Notes under the pieces: generated by a model
The model's database searches: none
Told to the model about the DNA's origin: nothing
Seen by the model: only the letters and a program-made list of their open reading frames with translations
Assembly: GCA_032871835.1 (NCBI GenBank)
Contig: CM065297.1
Location: forward strand, 60,809,253-60,873,252
Reading direction: 5' to 3'
Source of the DNA: Dipteronia dyeriana
Taxonomy: Eukaryota > Streptophyta > Magnoliopsida > Sapindales > Sapindaceae
Length of the DNA: 64,000 bases
Part shown: positions 33,401-41,410 of the stretch, piece after piece
How positions within the stretch are numbered: the stretch's first letter is position 1
Layout: each line of letters begins with the position of its first letter
Translations under genes and position numbers: made by a program

Positions 33401-36400
33401 TTTCGAGCGTGGTTTAACACCCTGGAACTGTGAGCAAAAATCAGCTGCAAGTTTTGTGACCTGCAGACAACTTTTTGAACTAGGTCTTTGCATAGTCAGT
33501 CAACGTGGTAGGGAACATCCGGCACATGGCTGCCCTGGTAGTGTTCTGGACCTCCATCTGCTGGACGAAGCTCTCCAGATGACTCAACGGATCTTCGTCA
33601 CCAGAAAACTTATCCGTCGGCATCTTGAATTTAGGTGGGAGCTCGGCTTCCCTGATCCTCCTAGTGAAGGAAGCATTCATTTCACTCGGCAAATCTTTCT
33701 TGACTTTTTAGTGCTTTCCTTTCTTCAACTGTTGAATCTCTTTCTGCATTCTTGTTTGTTGGTCCCTCAGGCGCTTGTTCCCATATCATTTGGAATCGAC
33801 CTCGGATCCCTCACTATCAGACCCCCCGGATGAACCGGATACTTCAACCATATTTTCTTCACAAGGGGGATATGCCCGAGCGTTTCGCTGGCTGTCTCCC
33901 GCTCTAGCTTAGGCTTCTCTCCTGGAGGCTGCCGGGTGAAAGGGATCACATTGTTCTCGCGGCGGGACATCTGTTGCAGATTTGACCTACCTAGGTTGGT
34001 AGTAGGATGGTCTACAAGGAACTGGGGGCACGGGCCCTAACCTGTCTCGAATTGAAAGTTAAGGTCTCGTCCTATTGTAGGCTGGTTCTGGCGGGGGAGG
34101 TCCCAACCGGTCGAAGGCAGGCTGCTTGGCTCCTGGTCTACTCGCTTCTCCTTGAGTTTTGGGATTTGCTGGCTGGGTTGCAATGCCTTCAGTGAGCAAA
34201 CAAAAGAGGACGTTTTCCACAAAGGCCGTTGCTTGCTAATTGATCATGGATTGGTTTACCACCTGAGTGCTTGAGGCACGTGCAACGGTTGGTCGGACCG
34301 GAGCCTGGTTATGATGCTTAGACTTCCTGCCCTTCTTTGGAGCCTTTCGAGTTGAAGCGGCAGACTGTTGCTCCGAGTCCTCGGACTGTCCCTAGGAAGA
34401 TCAAAGCCTCATAGTTCCTGTAAAACAATAAGTAGATAAAAATTATTTTTAAAATGGGTGTGGATGATTCCCACATACGGCGCCAAAAAGTGTTAACCGA
34501 AAATTCGCTCATGGTGAGAAATATCAGTTGACACCCTTGAGACCACTATCTCGGAGATCGCGATCGGAGTAGGCACCCTCGGTACCGATTCTAGGTGTAA
34601 AAATGGAGGTAGGGTGATATTAAAAATGGTGAAATGCTATATGCTAGATATAAGAGGGAAATAAGACTTTCTATTAGTTTATATGGAGATGCTACAATGA
34701 GAAATATTTCTCACAACCTCTCTCTCCCTTTCCCTCTCTCTCGAAGAATATTGGAGGTGGTGAAGTTATTTTTTGTCGATAAGTGGACAACTCTTATGGC
34801 GAACAACAAGTCACGTTCTGCAGAAAGAACTCTGCCTCATCGTATAAGTGGAACTTGTGTAGGAGATAAAAAATGGGATCTGCCCCTCTGCGTGCCATTA
34901 CCCGTCCCTTTATACCGCAAACTCTTTAGGGTTGGTGATTCATCCACCGTGAATGGGGGAATCTCCTTCCCTCCTCTTGCGGGATATTATCTCTTAAATA
35001 TAGTTGACTTCGGGTAATTGACAGTTCGAGTATTTCTTAGAGGGAAATATGTTTGTTTCCTTTTTGGACTCTTTCACTTGGTTTTGCATGCACGCAGTGG
35101 CTTCATGCACATTGGAGTGTAATTTTGATCTTGTACGTTGCCCTAGCGGTGTACCTTGTGGAGTTTGCTTAGCATGGCGCTTGTCATCTCGGAGGCGAGG
35201 TATGCTTTAAGCTCCTATCCCAACGCTATGAGTTCGATTTAAATAAGTTGGACTTCCTTAGAGCTTATGTTAACCAACCTAGAGAAGAGGTATCCTTTGG
35301 GGTTCCAAACTTGTAGCGGGGGGTTTGGTTAGATTACGTCAAGCTTCCTCACGGAGTTTGACTGATTATGTGGGAGCTTTGTCGGGGTAACGGGGCTGAA
35401 GATGCGCAACATGTTTTATAGGGTATGGACGACCTTGCCTCGCTTTTGCGGGGTCGAGCGGTACCTTGACCTCGGGGTCCTAGATACCTCGCTATGTCGA
35501 CCTAGGATTGGACCCTTGCATTAAGGGGTAGAAAATTTTCCTTTGGTCCCTAGCCAAATTTGGCTATTAACAAATACAATTAACAAGTAATGAGTATGCA
35601 TAGATTCATATTTATAGTTAAAATCTAATATATATACGGTTCTTTTCCTATCGGTACGCACTGATGGAATTATATAAGGACATTGAATGTGAGCCACTTA
35701 TTTATAAAAGAGCTTTGACAAGTGCATACATGCCAAAGCAAAGTATGCAAAATGAGTGGCTCACATTCAATGTCTTTACATAATTACATCAGTGCGTACT
35801 GACTTGAAAATTTTCGTATATATATATATACTATTACAGTATAACAACTATTTCCAGAATAACCTAAGGACTAGTGTAGCTGAGTGTGCCATATATGAAC
35901 CAGGTATGGAATTACTGAAATCCTTAGCATGCTTGATGTTGCTGAATTTCACTAATTTCATTTAACTAAACAACCAACAATAAATAGTTCACAAGAGCTA
36001 AAAAGAAAGAAGTATGAAAATGATGTATCAATAATGTTAAGAATTGTCTCTACCTGAGCAATGCATTCTCTCTCTCTAAAATATCCATTTGCGAGGAAAC
36101 AGTTAATTTCCAAGATATGATATCTTGAACATCTTTCTCCTGCAATGACAACATTGAGACTTGAGTAACTCTATAAGAAGAAAAAAAATCAGAAACTAAT
36201 TACTCAAATAACAAAATTAAAGATAATGATATCGAAAAATTCACATACAATGCCTTCCTTCCTGTCACCAAGATTCTCCAAATCTGATCTCATTTCATTT
36301 AGTAGTGCATCCTTCTCAGCAATTTCCTTCTTAAAATCAGTGAAAATGTTTCCATACCTAGAGTTCAACTCTTCCAGGTATCGCTCTAGGATAGACAAAT

Positions 36401-38106
36401 TTAAATCCAGGGACCGCACCTTTTGCATAAGTATCTTAAGAACAGAATCCCCAGGGACCCTTCCCACAGTATGATGCCGCAATTCTCCAACTTGTTCGCC
36501 CATGTTATTGGCAGAAGCATCTTGTTTTGGTGTAGGGTGATCAGAAACAGGATCTGAATCATCTTCCTTAACAAGATTTTGAGTCAGGCCATCAATTTGA
36601 GTGCATGTCACGGAAGGAGAATCTGCGCTTGGCTCTTCAGTTGATTCCTCTGATGCTAACTTATTATCTTGATCAGATATTAAATCCTCTAGCATGTGCT
36701 CAACAGCATCCACTCCATATACTTGCACAATACTCAGTGTACAGTAGAACTCTGAGCCATGGCGGCTAAGTAAAATCAACTTCAAATAGCGCACCCACTT
36801 AGGCTCCGGAAGGAGGAACCTCTGAGATTGTTTAACATTTTTAGCAGTAAAATTCCCTATTTCCACCCACGATTCTGTTGGATAAACCAAACTACCTAGT
36901 AGCTTAAAATGTTTTAAGTTGGAGGAATGGTGCTCAAAGTTTGCTACTTCAATGGTATATACTAAAATTTCTCCAGTGAGTTCTATGACTACAAATTTTC
37001 CTTCAGCAGAGCACGGATTGATAAGGTACTTGTCCATGTCTTTGCCCAAGATATTAGGTGCACCCTTTGCTTCCTTGTTGACAGCCAAGACCTTAGCTCC
37101 CTTTGAAGCAGATGCAAAATTGTACTCGGCCCCACTAGGCTCTACTTTGTGCATGATGCTTCCAGTTTGGTGACTTGAAGGCTTTCCCTTGGGATTAATA
37201 GCTTTATTTCTGAACTCGTCAAAACCTAGTGGCACATCACGAATTAACCTATCACTCTTTGAAGTAGTTTTTACAGATTTTCCATCCTGACTAAGATTTT
37301 CCAACTCAACTTTCTTTTCGACTGTTGTACCGTAGTTTTGAAAACCCTCTTCAGATGGCTTTTCCCTGCCTAAGATCCTCGTGTCAGATTGTGCGGTGCC
37401 TGAACTCCAATCAGCAGAAAGACAACACATATCTGCAGAAAGACACTCAGCTGCAGGAAGAAAACCTGAGATAAATCCTGGCTCAGCTCCTCGCCAACAT
37501 GTTTTATCACCCAGAGTTTCAGATCTATCTACAACCAAATAAAAAGAGGGAATAACTGGTAAAAAAAGAAAGCACAATAAGAAATGAGAAGTAAGAAGCT
37601 TAAAAATTGTCTACAAGGGCAGACTCAGAAACCGAAGTTTCTAGAACAATGGCAAATGAATTTTCAACACCCATAAAAGGTCAGATCTTCTGTAGCCTAA
37701 TACAATTATGAACAATATAATATCATACATATACAGAAAACATGTAATATTTATTTTGATGATATACTGGGACTGTAAGCAAATGTAGAAGGCATTCATC
37801 AATGGATTTTATGCAATATTATGAGTATACTTAACATCATCAATAGAAGAAACAATCAAGCATCAACTAAAAGGAATAAATTTGCCAAATCATCCAAATC
37901 TATGACCAATAGAGTATAAAGTTTATAAGAAAATTTCAATCTAAAGAGATGATACCTCTGTGGGGATGGGCATGGGCAATGGAGAAGTAGAGCCACCAAA
38001 AAAGCAGCAGCAGAGGCAGAGAGAAGTTAACCCAGCTCTTTGTAGGAGCATCATAATTGTTATATAAAGCTTTTCTGCGAAGAAAAGCTTCACGTGATCT
38101 CTGCAT
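18481..38106 (-). CDS. SUN3-like: mid-SUN-domain protein (SUN3/4/5-like), 4 exons with a 17.3-kb last intron
   Basis: Exons on the minus strand: 38106-37956, 37528-36249, 36139-36054, 18712-18481. All junctions are GT-AG, phases are 1, 0 and 2, and the product is 582 residues. The protein starts [16 protein letters not shown] and has a first membrane segment at about 29-46. An unstructured part leads to the SUN domain at about 179-326 ([19 protein letters not shown] to [10 protein letters not shown]), an acidic region, and a coiled coil at about 420-515. The last exon gives two C-terminal membrane segments at about 523-543 and 565-582, the layout of plant mid-SUN proteins, which sit in the nuclear envelope and ER. 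Exon 3 ends in a split Arg codon (AG), completed by the A that starts exon 4. Intron 3 (36053-18713) holds LTR element B, a hAT and a MITE. Splicing across it is inferred from phase and protein architecture; transcript evidence is lacking. Confidence 0.85.
19165..19169. repeat. target-site duplication AATAC, left copy
   Basis: AATAC directly precedes TGTTAACC of the left LTR. The identical 5 bp follow the right LTR at 35573-35577. Confidence 0.9.
19170..20253 (-). repeat. 3' LTR of element B
   Basis: 1,084 bp, bounded by TGTTAACC and CTATTAACA. It is the partner of 34491-35572. On the minus strand the purine stretch AGAGGGGGC just before it (about 20257-20268) fits a polypurine tract. Confidence 0.93.
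20522..20534 (+). promoter_or_regulatory. TATA-like box of the element B aORF
   Basis: CCTATTTAAACCC lies about 130 bp upstream of the aORF ATG at 20662. Element A has CTATTTATACCC at the equivalent place on its minus strand, followed by the same CCTCACGC/TTTCAAA leader blocks. Confidence 0.5.
21660..21736 (+). other. intron 1 of the element B aORF (inferred)
   Basis: 77 bp with a GTGAAA donor and an acceptor preceded by a long T run ending TTACAG. Removing it puts ISTASP and [12 protein letters not shown] in one frame. Element A has a 70-bp intron (10146-10077) after the same ISDATP-like residues. Confidence 0.6.
22288..22360 (+). other. intron 2 of the element B aORF (inferred)
   Basis: 73 bp between LLAE and AFKYN, with donor GTAATC and acceptor CTGTAG. 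Element A has 65 bp (9536-9472) between LVE and AFKFN with the same donor sequence. Confidence 0.6.
23276..24000. other. non-coding spacer of element B
   Basis: Sequence between the aORF end and the tandem repeats. No conserved protein or repeat was recognised. Confidence 0.5.
24001..24420 (-). repeat. about 100-bp tandem repeats of element B
   Basis: At least four imperfect units, each with GGTCTCGAGATCTGG-like and AACTATGCTCTTACACTC blocks and a GCCAAGGCATCA block. They are the reverse complement of the array at 7560-8010 in element A, as expected from opposite orientation. Confidence 0.85.
24519..25749 (-). pseudogene. element B integrase, broken
   Basis: The zinc-binding part lies near 25483-25749 ([15 protein letters not shown]). 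The core at 25017-25322 has [18 protein letters not shown] (Asp), [11 protein letters not shown] (Asp) and [16 protein letters not shown] (Glu). The C-terminal part at 24681-24884 has GDFVLRKVA. The polyprotein ends TTC-TAC-CCT-TAA at 24519. Frames are shifted between the pieces, so no intact integrase is encoded. It would insert element cDNA into the genome. Confidence 0.85.
25750..26400 (-). pseudogene. element B RNase H
   Basis: At 25990-26244 the minus strand reads [40 protein letters not shown] and [14 protein letters not shown], giving the Asp-Glu-Asp catalytic set of retroelement RNase H. The tail, with [20 protein letters not shown], follows in another frame at 25750-25971. In element A the matching tail is the segment that is duplicated. 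A stop after QITG separates the two pieces. Confidence 0.82.
26401..26919 (-). pseudogene. element B RT connection region, decayed
   Basis: This lies between RT and RNase H and should encode the RT thumb/connection. Short recognisable pieces on the minus strand (for example a [12 protein letters not shown] and a [23 protein letters not shown] stretch near 26340-26700) are interrupted by stops. Confidence 0.55.
26920..27667 (-). pseudogene. element B reverse transcriptase
   Basis: 27185-27667 holds [63 protein letters not shown] and [10 protein letters not shown]. After a frameshift near 27180 the catalytic box [12 protein letters not shown] is intact at about 27085-27110, unlike the YIDN of element A. 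The frameshift and later stops make it a pseudogene. Order and motifs are those of Ty3/gypsy Pol. Confidence 0.87.
27968..28177 (-). pseudogene. element B protease, C-terminal half (left of the hAT)
   Basis: [20 protein letters not shown] and [17 protein letters not shown] match the second half of the protease of element A. The frame is cut at 28177 by the hAT insertion; the rest resumes at 32251. Confidence 0.85.
28190..28345. repeat. left subterminal palindrome array of the hAT
   Basis: Five short palindromic units built on TGAGGC/GCCTCA: TGAGGCGCGCCTCA, TGAGGCGGTAGCCTCA, TGAGGCTTACGCCTCA, a GAGGTGGCC...GGCGCCTC unit containing GTTTCGAAAC, and TGAGGCGGCACCTCA, separated by AAAACGTTT-like links. 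Such subterminal motifs are typical transposase-binding sites in hAT elements. Confidence 0.85.
28346..29401. other. hAT 5' non-coding region
   Basis: Strongly AT-rich leader (about 1 kb) between the subterminal array and the transposase ATG. ATATACAG just before 29380 may be a 3' splice site of a leader intron. No ORF was recognised. Confidence 0.5.
29402..31857 (+). pseudogene. hAT transposase (BED finger, DUF659, hATC)
   Basis: The ATG at 29402 opens a BED-type zinc finger ([10 protein letters not shown], then [19 protein letters not shown]), cut by TAA at 29582. The frame continues with [13 protein letters not shown] and the DUF659 region ([67 protein letters not shown]). After a frameshift near 30475 come [33 protein letters not shown], then breaks near 30700 and 30838. 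Two likely introns (about 31152-31241 and 31361-31443) separate the hATC dimerisation part ([34 protein letters not shown]) and an acidic tail. At least one stop and two shifts show that it is dead. Confidence 0.87.
32178..32235. repeat. right subterminal repeats of the hAT
   Basis: TTTTGAGGCTTACGCCTCCC and AAAACGCCTCAATAC repeat the left-end motif family just inside the right inverted repeat. The right array is shorter than the left. Confidence 0.75.
32251..32423 (-). pseudogene. element B protease, N-terminal half (right of the hAT)
   Basis: [20 protein letters not shown], with the catalytic DTG, is followed by [11 protein letters not shown], where the frame breaks at the hAT edge. Joined with 27968-28177 and counting the 8-bp duplication GGTATGAT once, the protease is continuous. 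Confidence 0.85.
32424..34440 (-). pseudogene. element B gag
   Basis: From right to left: a short basic start (MRL..., about 34410) with a [12 protein letters not shown] stretch, a Pro/Gln-rich part, then the capsid core at 33480-33692 ([40 protein letters not shown]). Next come 32846-33313 ([28 protein letters not shown], a polyproline run and LAIRDKWLF) and the [18 protein letters not shown] end at about 32600. A tract of about 24 G on the plus strand (33058-33082) codes the polyproline and probably slips. Stops and shifts are present. This core is missing from element A. Confidence 0.78.
34491..35572 (-). repeat. 5' LTR of element B
   Basis: 1,082 bp with the same ends as the left LTR. 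Just inside it (34470-34490), the minus strand reads CTTTTTGGCGCCGTATGTGG, the primer binding region. Confidence 0.93.
35573..35577. repeat. target-site duplication AATAC, right copy
   Basis: Identical to 19165-19169; it marks the insertion point of element B in SUN intron 3. Confidence 0.9.
35633..35820. mobile_element. foldback MITE in SUN intron 3
   Basis: Two 66-bp arms (35633-35698 and 35755-35820) are inverted copies with about 11 mismatches, separated by a 56-bp spacer. Both arms contain GTACGCACTGATG and GACATTGAATGTGAGCCACT. The ends TATACG...CGTATA sit in a TA-rich run, so a TA target duplication is possible but cannot be proved. No coding capacity; the superfamily is unknown. Confidence 0.8.
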
Positions 38107-38873
38107 TGTTCATTACTGCAAATGGAAAACATATACCAATAGAGATTCAAGTTCAAACTTTATTATAAATAAATCCCAGATGAGAAATCATGATAGTGAA
38201 ACCGCAAATCTATAGATTTATTATAACATAGACCAGCGATGCATAGAAATACGAATTTACGATTGACAAAATAACAATTGCAGACATAACGATTGAGAAA
38301 GAGAACCTGAACGATCTTTAAAAAAAACTCTTGAATACCTAATCTAATGCGCAGATTGATCTAATTTGGGTATTTTGTTCAGTTTTCAGACAGACGCTGT
38401 AAAGTTTTGCTTCTTTCTTTTTCTCCACTAACGATTACTCTTCCAAAAATGCCCTTCGTGAGGTAACGGTTCCAGAGGATTATTGTCAGAGTTTTGTCCT
38501 CATCTTGTAAATAAATGTATGAGCAAAGGGCAAATGTAGCCATATAAATTTAATTAGTATAACAAAATCAAGTTACAACAGTTGGAGCTCGACTCCGAAG
38601 TCTTAACAGACCAACAGAGATGGTGGTCTTTATGAAAGTTCTCAACCGCGGGAATTCCGCATGTTTTTCCTCATAGGAATTAAACACTTTATTTTTGTCA
38701 GGCGGGATTCCATTGCACACCTTTATCTAATAATTACATAATGTTATGGAACATATTATGCAATGTTAAACAATCTATCCAGTGCGAGATTCCTACACCG
38801 AATAAAGGATTCGTGATCTTCATACATGAAAACTATGGAGGATTAGTTGCATATAGTATAGACATTGTATGAA
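38107..38873. other. SUN promoter / PPR 3' flank
   Basis: About 770 bp between the PPR stop and the SUN start, both on the minus strand. It should hold the SUN promoter and the PPR 3' UTR. I see no repeat or extra gene. Confidence 0.5.
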
Positions 38874-41195
38874 TCAGAGTGCACTCCAACCAACTGTCTT
38901 TTCCAGACCTCTTTCCCTCATCATTTTCCTAACTGTTTCTGCTTCAACCCATTTTCCAACAGAAGCATACATGTCGGAAATGATTATATAGTAGCCTTCA
39001 TTTTCTGGGTCTGATTCCATTGCAAGTTTTGCCATTCTTACACCCATCTCTATTTCATTGTGATGTTTACAAGCACTTAACAAGGCTCCCCACACACCCC
39101 CATCTGGTAGAATCGGCATGGACTTAACCACCTCTTCTGCTTCCTCCAAATTCCCCGACCTCCCTAAAAGATCCACCACACAAGCATAGTGCTTCAAATC
39201 TGGTTTCACTGAATACTTTTCCATTCTGTTGAACAGATATTTCCCTTCTTCAACGAGTCCTGCATGAGCACAGGCTAATAGAAGTCCAAGAAATGTCACT
39301 GCATTGGGTTTAACGTTTGAGTTTACCATTTCTTGGAATATATCTATTGCTGATTCTGCATCTCCATGTGTTCCGTATCCTGATATCATCACATTCCAAG
39401 AGACCACATCCCTTTCCCTCATTGACATGAACAATTCTCTTGACGTCTCAAGTTGGCCACATTTTGCATACATATCAACCAATGCGGTGGCTAGGGATAC
39501 ATTGACCTCAAACCCTCCTTCTTTGATGTATTGGTGAACTTTTTCACCTTTCTCCAGATATGCAAGCTCAGAACAAGCAGAAACTACTGATACCAAAGTT
39601 GCTGTATTGGGCTTCAACTTTTCTGAAATCATTTTATCAAATAAGGCAACTGCCTCAGCAGAGTGCCCACAATGAGTGTATGATGAGATCAATGTGTTCC
39701 ATGTGACAATATCCTTTTGTGTCCTACAAAATATTCTGCTTGCTATGGTCAGATTGCCACTCTTCCCATACATATCTATGAGTGAGTTGATAACCGAAAT
39801 ATTTTCTTCCGTATAAGTTTTAGTTATGTAGCAATGAAGTGACCTACCTAAATCGGTTGCTCCTAACTGGGAACACGAAGAAATCACAGAGATGAGGCTG
39901 TTTGAGTCAAATTTAATGGCTAGATGTTGCATCTCTCTAAAAAGTTGTATACACTTTGCTTCCATTCCCGCTTTACCATAGCCAATAACCATAGTGTTCC
40001 AAGACTCCTTATTCCACTCATATTCTGTTTCGAAAAACTTCTCAGCAAGCATTACACGTCCAAACTTGCAGTACATGGATAGCAGCGCATTATGAACCAT
40101 CTGATCTAACACGTAACGCCTCCTCAAAATCAATCCGTGAAAGGCCTTTCCTTCATGGACACACATAGAATTCCCAAAACCTGAAAGCAAGCAACTGATA
40201 ACAATGCCATCAGGGTACATTCCACCAACCTGCATTTCCCAAAACATGCTCAAGCATTCTCTCATGAACCCAAACCTTGCATACACACCGATAATGGAAG
40301 TCCATGAGAAAAGATCTTTATCAACCACTTGAGAAAATGAAAAATAAGCTTCTTTGCGATCTCCACATTTAGCATACATAGCCAAAACCGAAGACTGAAC
40401 AACTTGGCAACACCCAAGTCCAGTTTTCAATACGAAACCAAACAAACACCTGCCTTGAATCAAAGCACCCAAATTCCCACAAGCTTGGAAACCACCTTCG
40501 ACTGTCCGAAAACTGGGTCTTTCACCGTCTCCACCAACTCTAATCATCTCACAAAGAAACTCCAACCCCTTGTCACTCTCCCCGTTCTGAACGTACCCAA
40601 TCACAAGCGCAGTCCAAGCAACGACATCTCTCACAATAATTTCATCAAACACAACACGCGCATCCTCCAAAAGACCACACTTTACATACATGTACACAAA
40701 ACTAGACCCGACCGCAGAGTTTCTCCCAAAAAGTCCAGATTTTGAAGCGAACCCATGTACATAACTCCCATAAAGTTGCCAACTGAGCTCCGCAGAGGCA
40801 GAAACAACCATTGGAATCGTGAAATGGTCAGGTGGGGTGGCTGAGAATCGCATTCCGTGAAAGAAATGCAAAGCCTGTGAGTAGTCAGCATTGGAGAAGT
40901 GGGACTTGATGATTGAGTTCCAGAGGAAGGCGTCTTTGGTGGGAATAGAGTGGAACACTTGAGTGGAGAAATGTGGGTTGCCAAAAGAAGAATAGAGAGA
41001 GATGAGTTTGGAGGCAATGAAAATGTTGTTAGAGTTTCCAGACGTGATAATGAGAGCATGGTGTTGAACAACAGACTTGAGGGTTTGAGGCAGATGATTA
41101 TAGTTTATAAGATAATTAATGGAAGTTGAATATGAATGAGAGGGAAGATTTTTCAAGAGCTGCAAATGGGTGGATTTCACTTTCAGCTTAAGCAT
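38874..41195 (-). CDS. PLS-class PPR protein, E subtype, probably mitochondrial
   Basis: A single uninterrupted 773-residue frame, as usual for plant PPR genes. The N-terminus (MLKLKVKSTHLQLLKNL) is basic and Ser/Leu-rich without acidic residues, consistent with an organelle targeting peptide. From about residue 50 to 670 there are repeated motifs of 31-36 residues with the typical VVAWTALVIGYVQNG, SSVLAMYAKCGD, ALVDMYAKCGQLETSRELF and VVSWNVMISGYGTHG signatures in P-L-S order. The end (LPDGGVWGALLSACKHH ... SDMYASVGKWVEAETVRKMM ... GLEKTVGWSAL) is an E domain; there is no DYW domain. Such proteins bind organelle RNA sequence-specifically, often for C-to-U editing with a DYW partner. It may correspond to Arabidopsis At4g39952, from memory and unverified. 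No defects seen. Confidence 0.93.
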   Translation of the reverse strand: MLKLKVKSTHLQLLKNLPSHSYSTSINYLINYNHLPQTLKSVVQHHALIITSGNSNNIFIASKLISLYSSFGNPHFSTQVFHSIPTKDAFLWNSIIKSHFSNADYSQALHFFHGMRFSATPPDHFTIPMVVSASAELSWQLYGSYVHGFASKSGLFGRNSAVGSSFVYMYVKCGLLEDARVVFDEIIVRDVVAWTALVIGYVQNGESDKGLEFLCEMIRVGGDGERPSFRTVEGGFQACGNLGALIQGRCLFGFVLKTGLGCCQVVQSSVLAMYAKCGDRKEAYFSFSQVVDKDLFSWTSIIGVYARFGFMRECLSMFWEMQVGGMYPDGIVISCLLSGFGNSMCVHEGKAFHGLILRRRYVLDQMVHNALLSMYCKFGRVMLAEKFFETEYEWNKESWNTMVIGYGKAGMEAKCIQLFREMQHLAIKFDSNSLISVISSCSQLGATDLGRSLHCYITKTYTEENISVINSLIDMYGKSGNLTIASRIFCRTQKDIVTWNTLISSYTHCGHSAEAVALFDKMISEKLKPNTATLVSVVSACSELAYLEKGEKVHQYIKEGGFEVNVSLATALVDMYAKCGQLETSRELFMSMRERDVVSWNVMISGYGTHGDAESAIDIFQEMVNSNVKPNAVTFLGLLLACAHAGLVEEGKYLFNRMEKYSVKPDLKHYACVVDLLGRSGNLEEAEEVVKSMPILPDGGVWGALLSACKHHNEIEMGVRMAKLAMESDPENEGYYIIISDMYASVGKWVEAETVRKMMRERGLEKTVGWSAL

Positions 41196-41410
41196 CGGTG
41201 TTTATGCTGATCATACACATTGAAAATCTTTTGAGTTGAAGAAGATGTGTTGGGTTGGGGCGTGAGGCTGGGCTGGCGACTACTGGAATGGGCTGGCTAT
41301 TTTGACAACAGTTTTTAAGGATCTAAGCGGATCGTGACCAAAATTGGCGTTAAATTGGTGGTAAGTGGAGAATATATATCGGACTAAATTCTTGAAATTC
41401 ATAATTAAAG
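41196..41410. other. PPR upstream region
   Basis: The 215 bp between the PPR ATG and the LINE tail must contain the core promoter, unless transcription starts within the LINE. No motif was assigned with confidence. Confidence 0.4.

Larger units (their letters stand above)
19170..35572 (-). mobile_element. Ty3/gypsy Tat-lineage element B, complete, inside SUN intron 3
   Basis: Two LTRs (19170-20253 and 34491-35572) face each other, with the primer binding region beside the right one, so the element reads on the minus strand, the same strand as SUN. It is flanked by the 5-bp duplication AATAC (19165-19169 and 35573-35577). The order from right to left is gag, protease, RT, RNase H, integrase, tandem repeats, antisense ORF, 3' LTR. 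A hAT transposon of 4,073 bp interrupts the protease; without it and its 8-bp duplication the element is about 12.3 kb. A hand count over the first roughly 225 bp of the LTRs gave about 18 differences (near 8%), suggesting an old insertion. Confidence 0.95.

Noticed and set aside
33393..33833. 146-codon plus-strand open frame
   Set aside because: It is antisense to the recognised gag core of element B; no independent similarity.
34634..35017. 127-codon open frame in the right LTR of element B
   Set aside because: The matching left LTR (19315-19700) does not preserve it, so it is not under selection.
35632..35640. TATATA runs flanking the MITE as evidence for TA target duplication
   Set aside because: The flanks are simple TA repeats, so a duplication cannot be distinguished from background.
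35958..35997. A possible alternative last SUN exon (acceptor TTTTTAG, 13 codons to TGA) just after exon 3
   Set aside because: The intron would be only 56 bp (36053-35998), below the plant minimum, and the product would lack the two C-terminal membrane segments that the 18712-18481 exon supplies.
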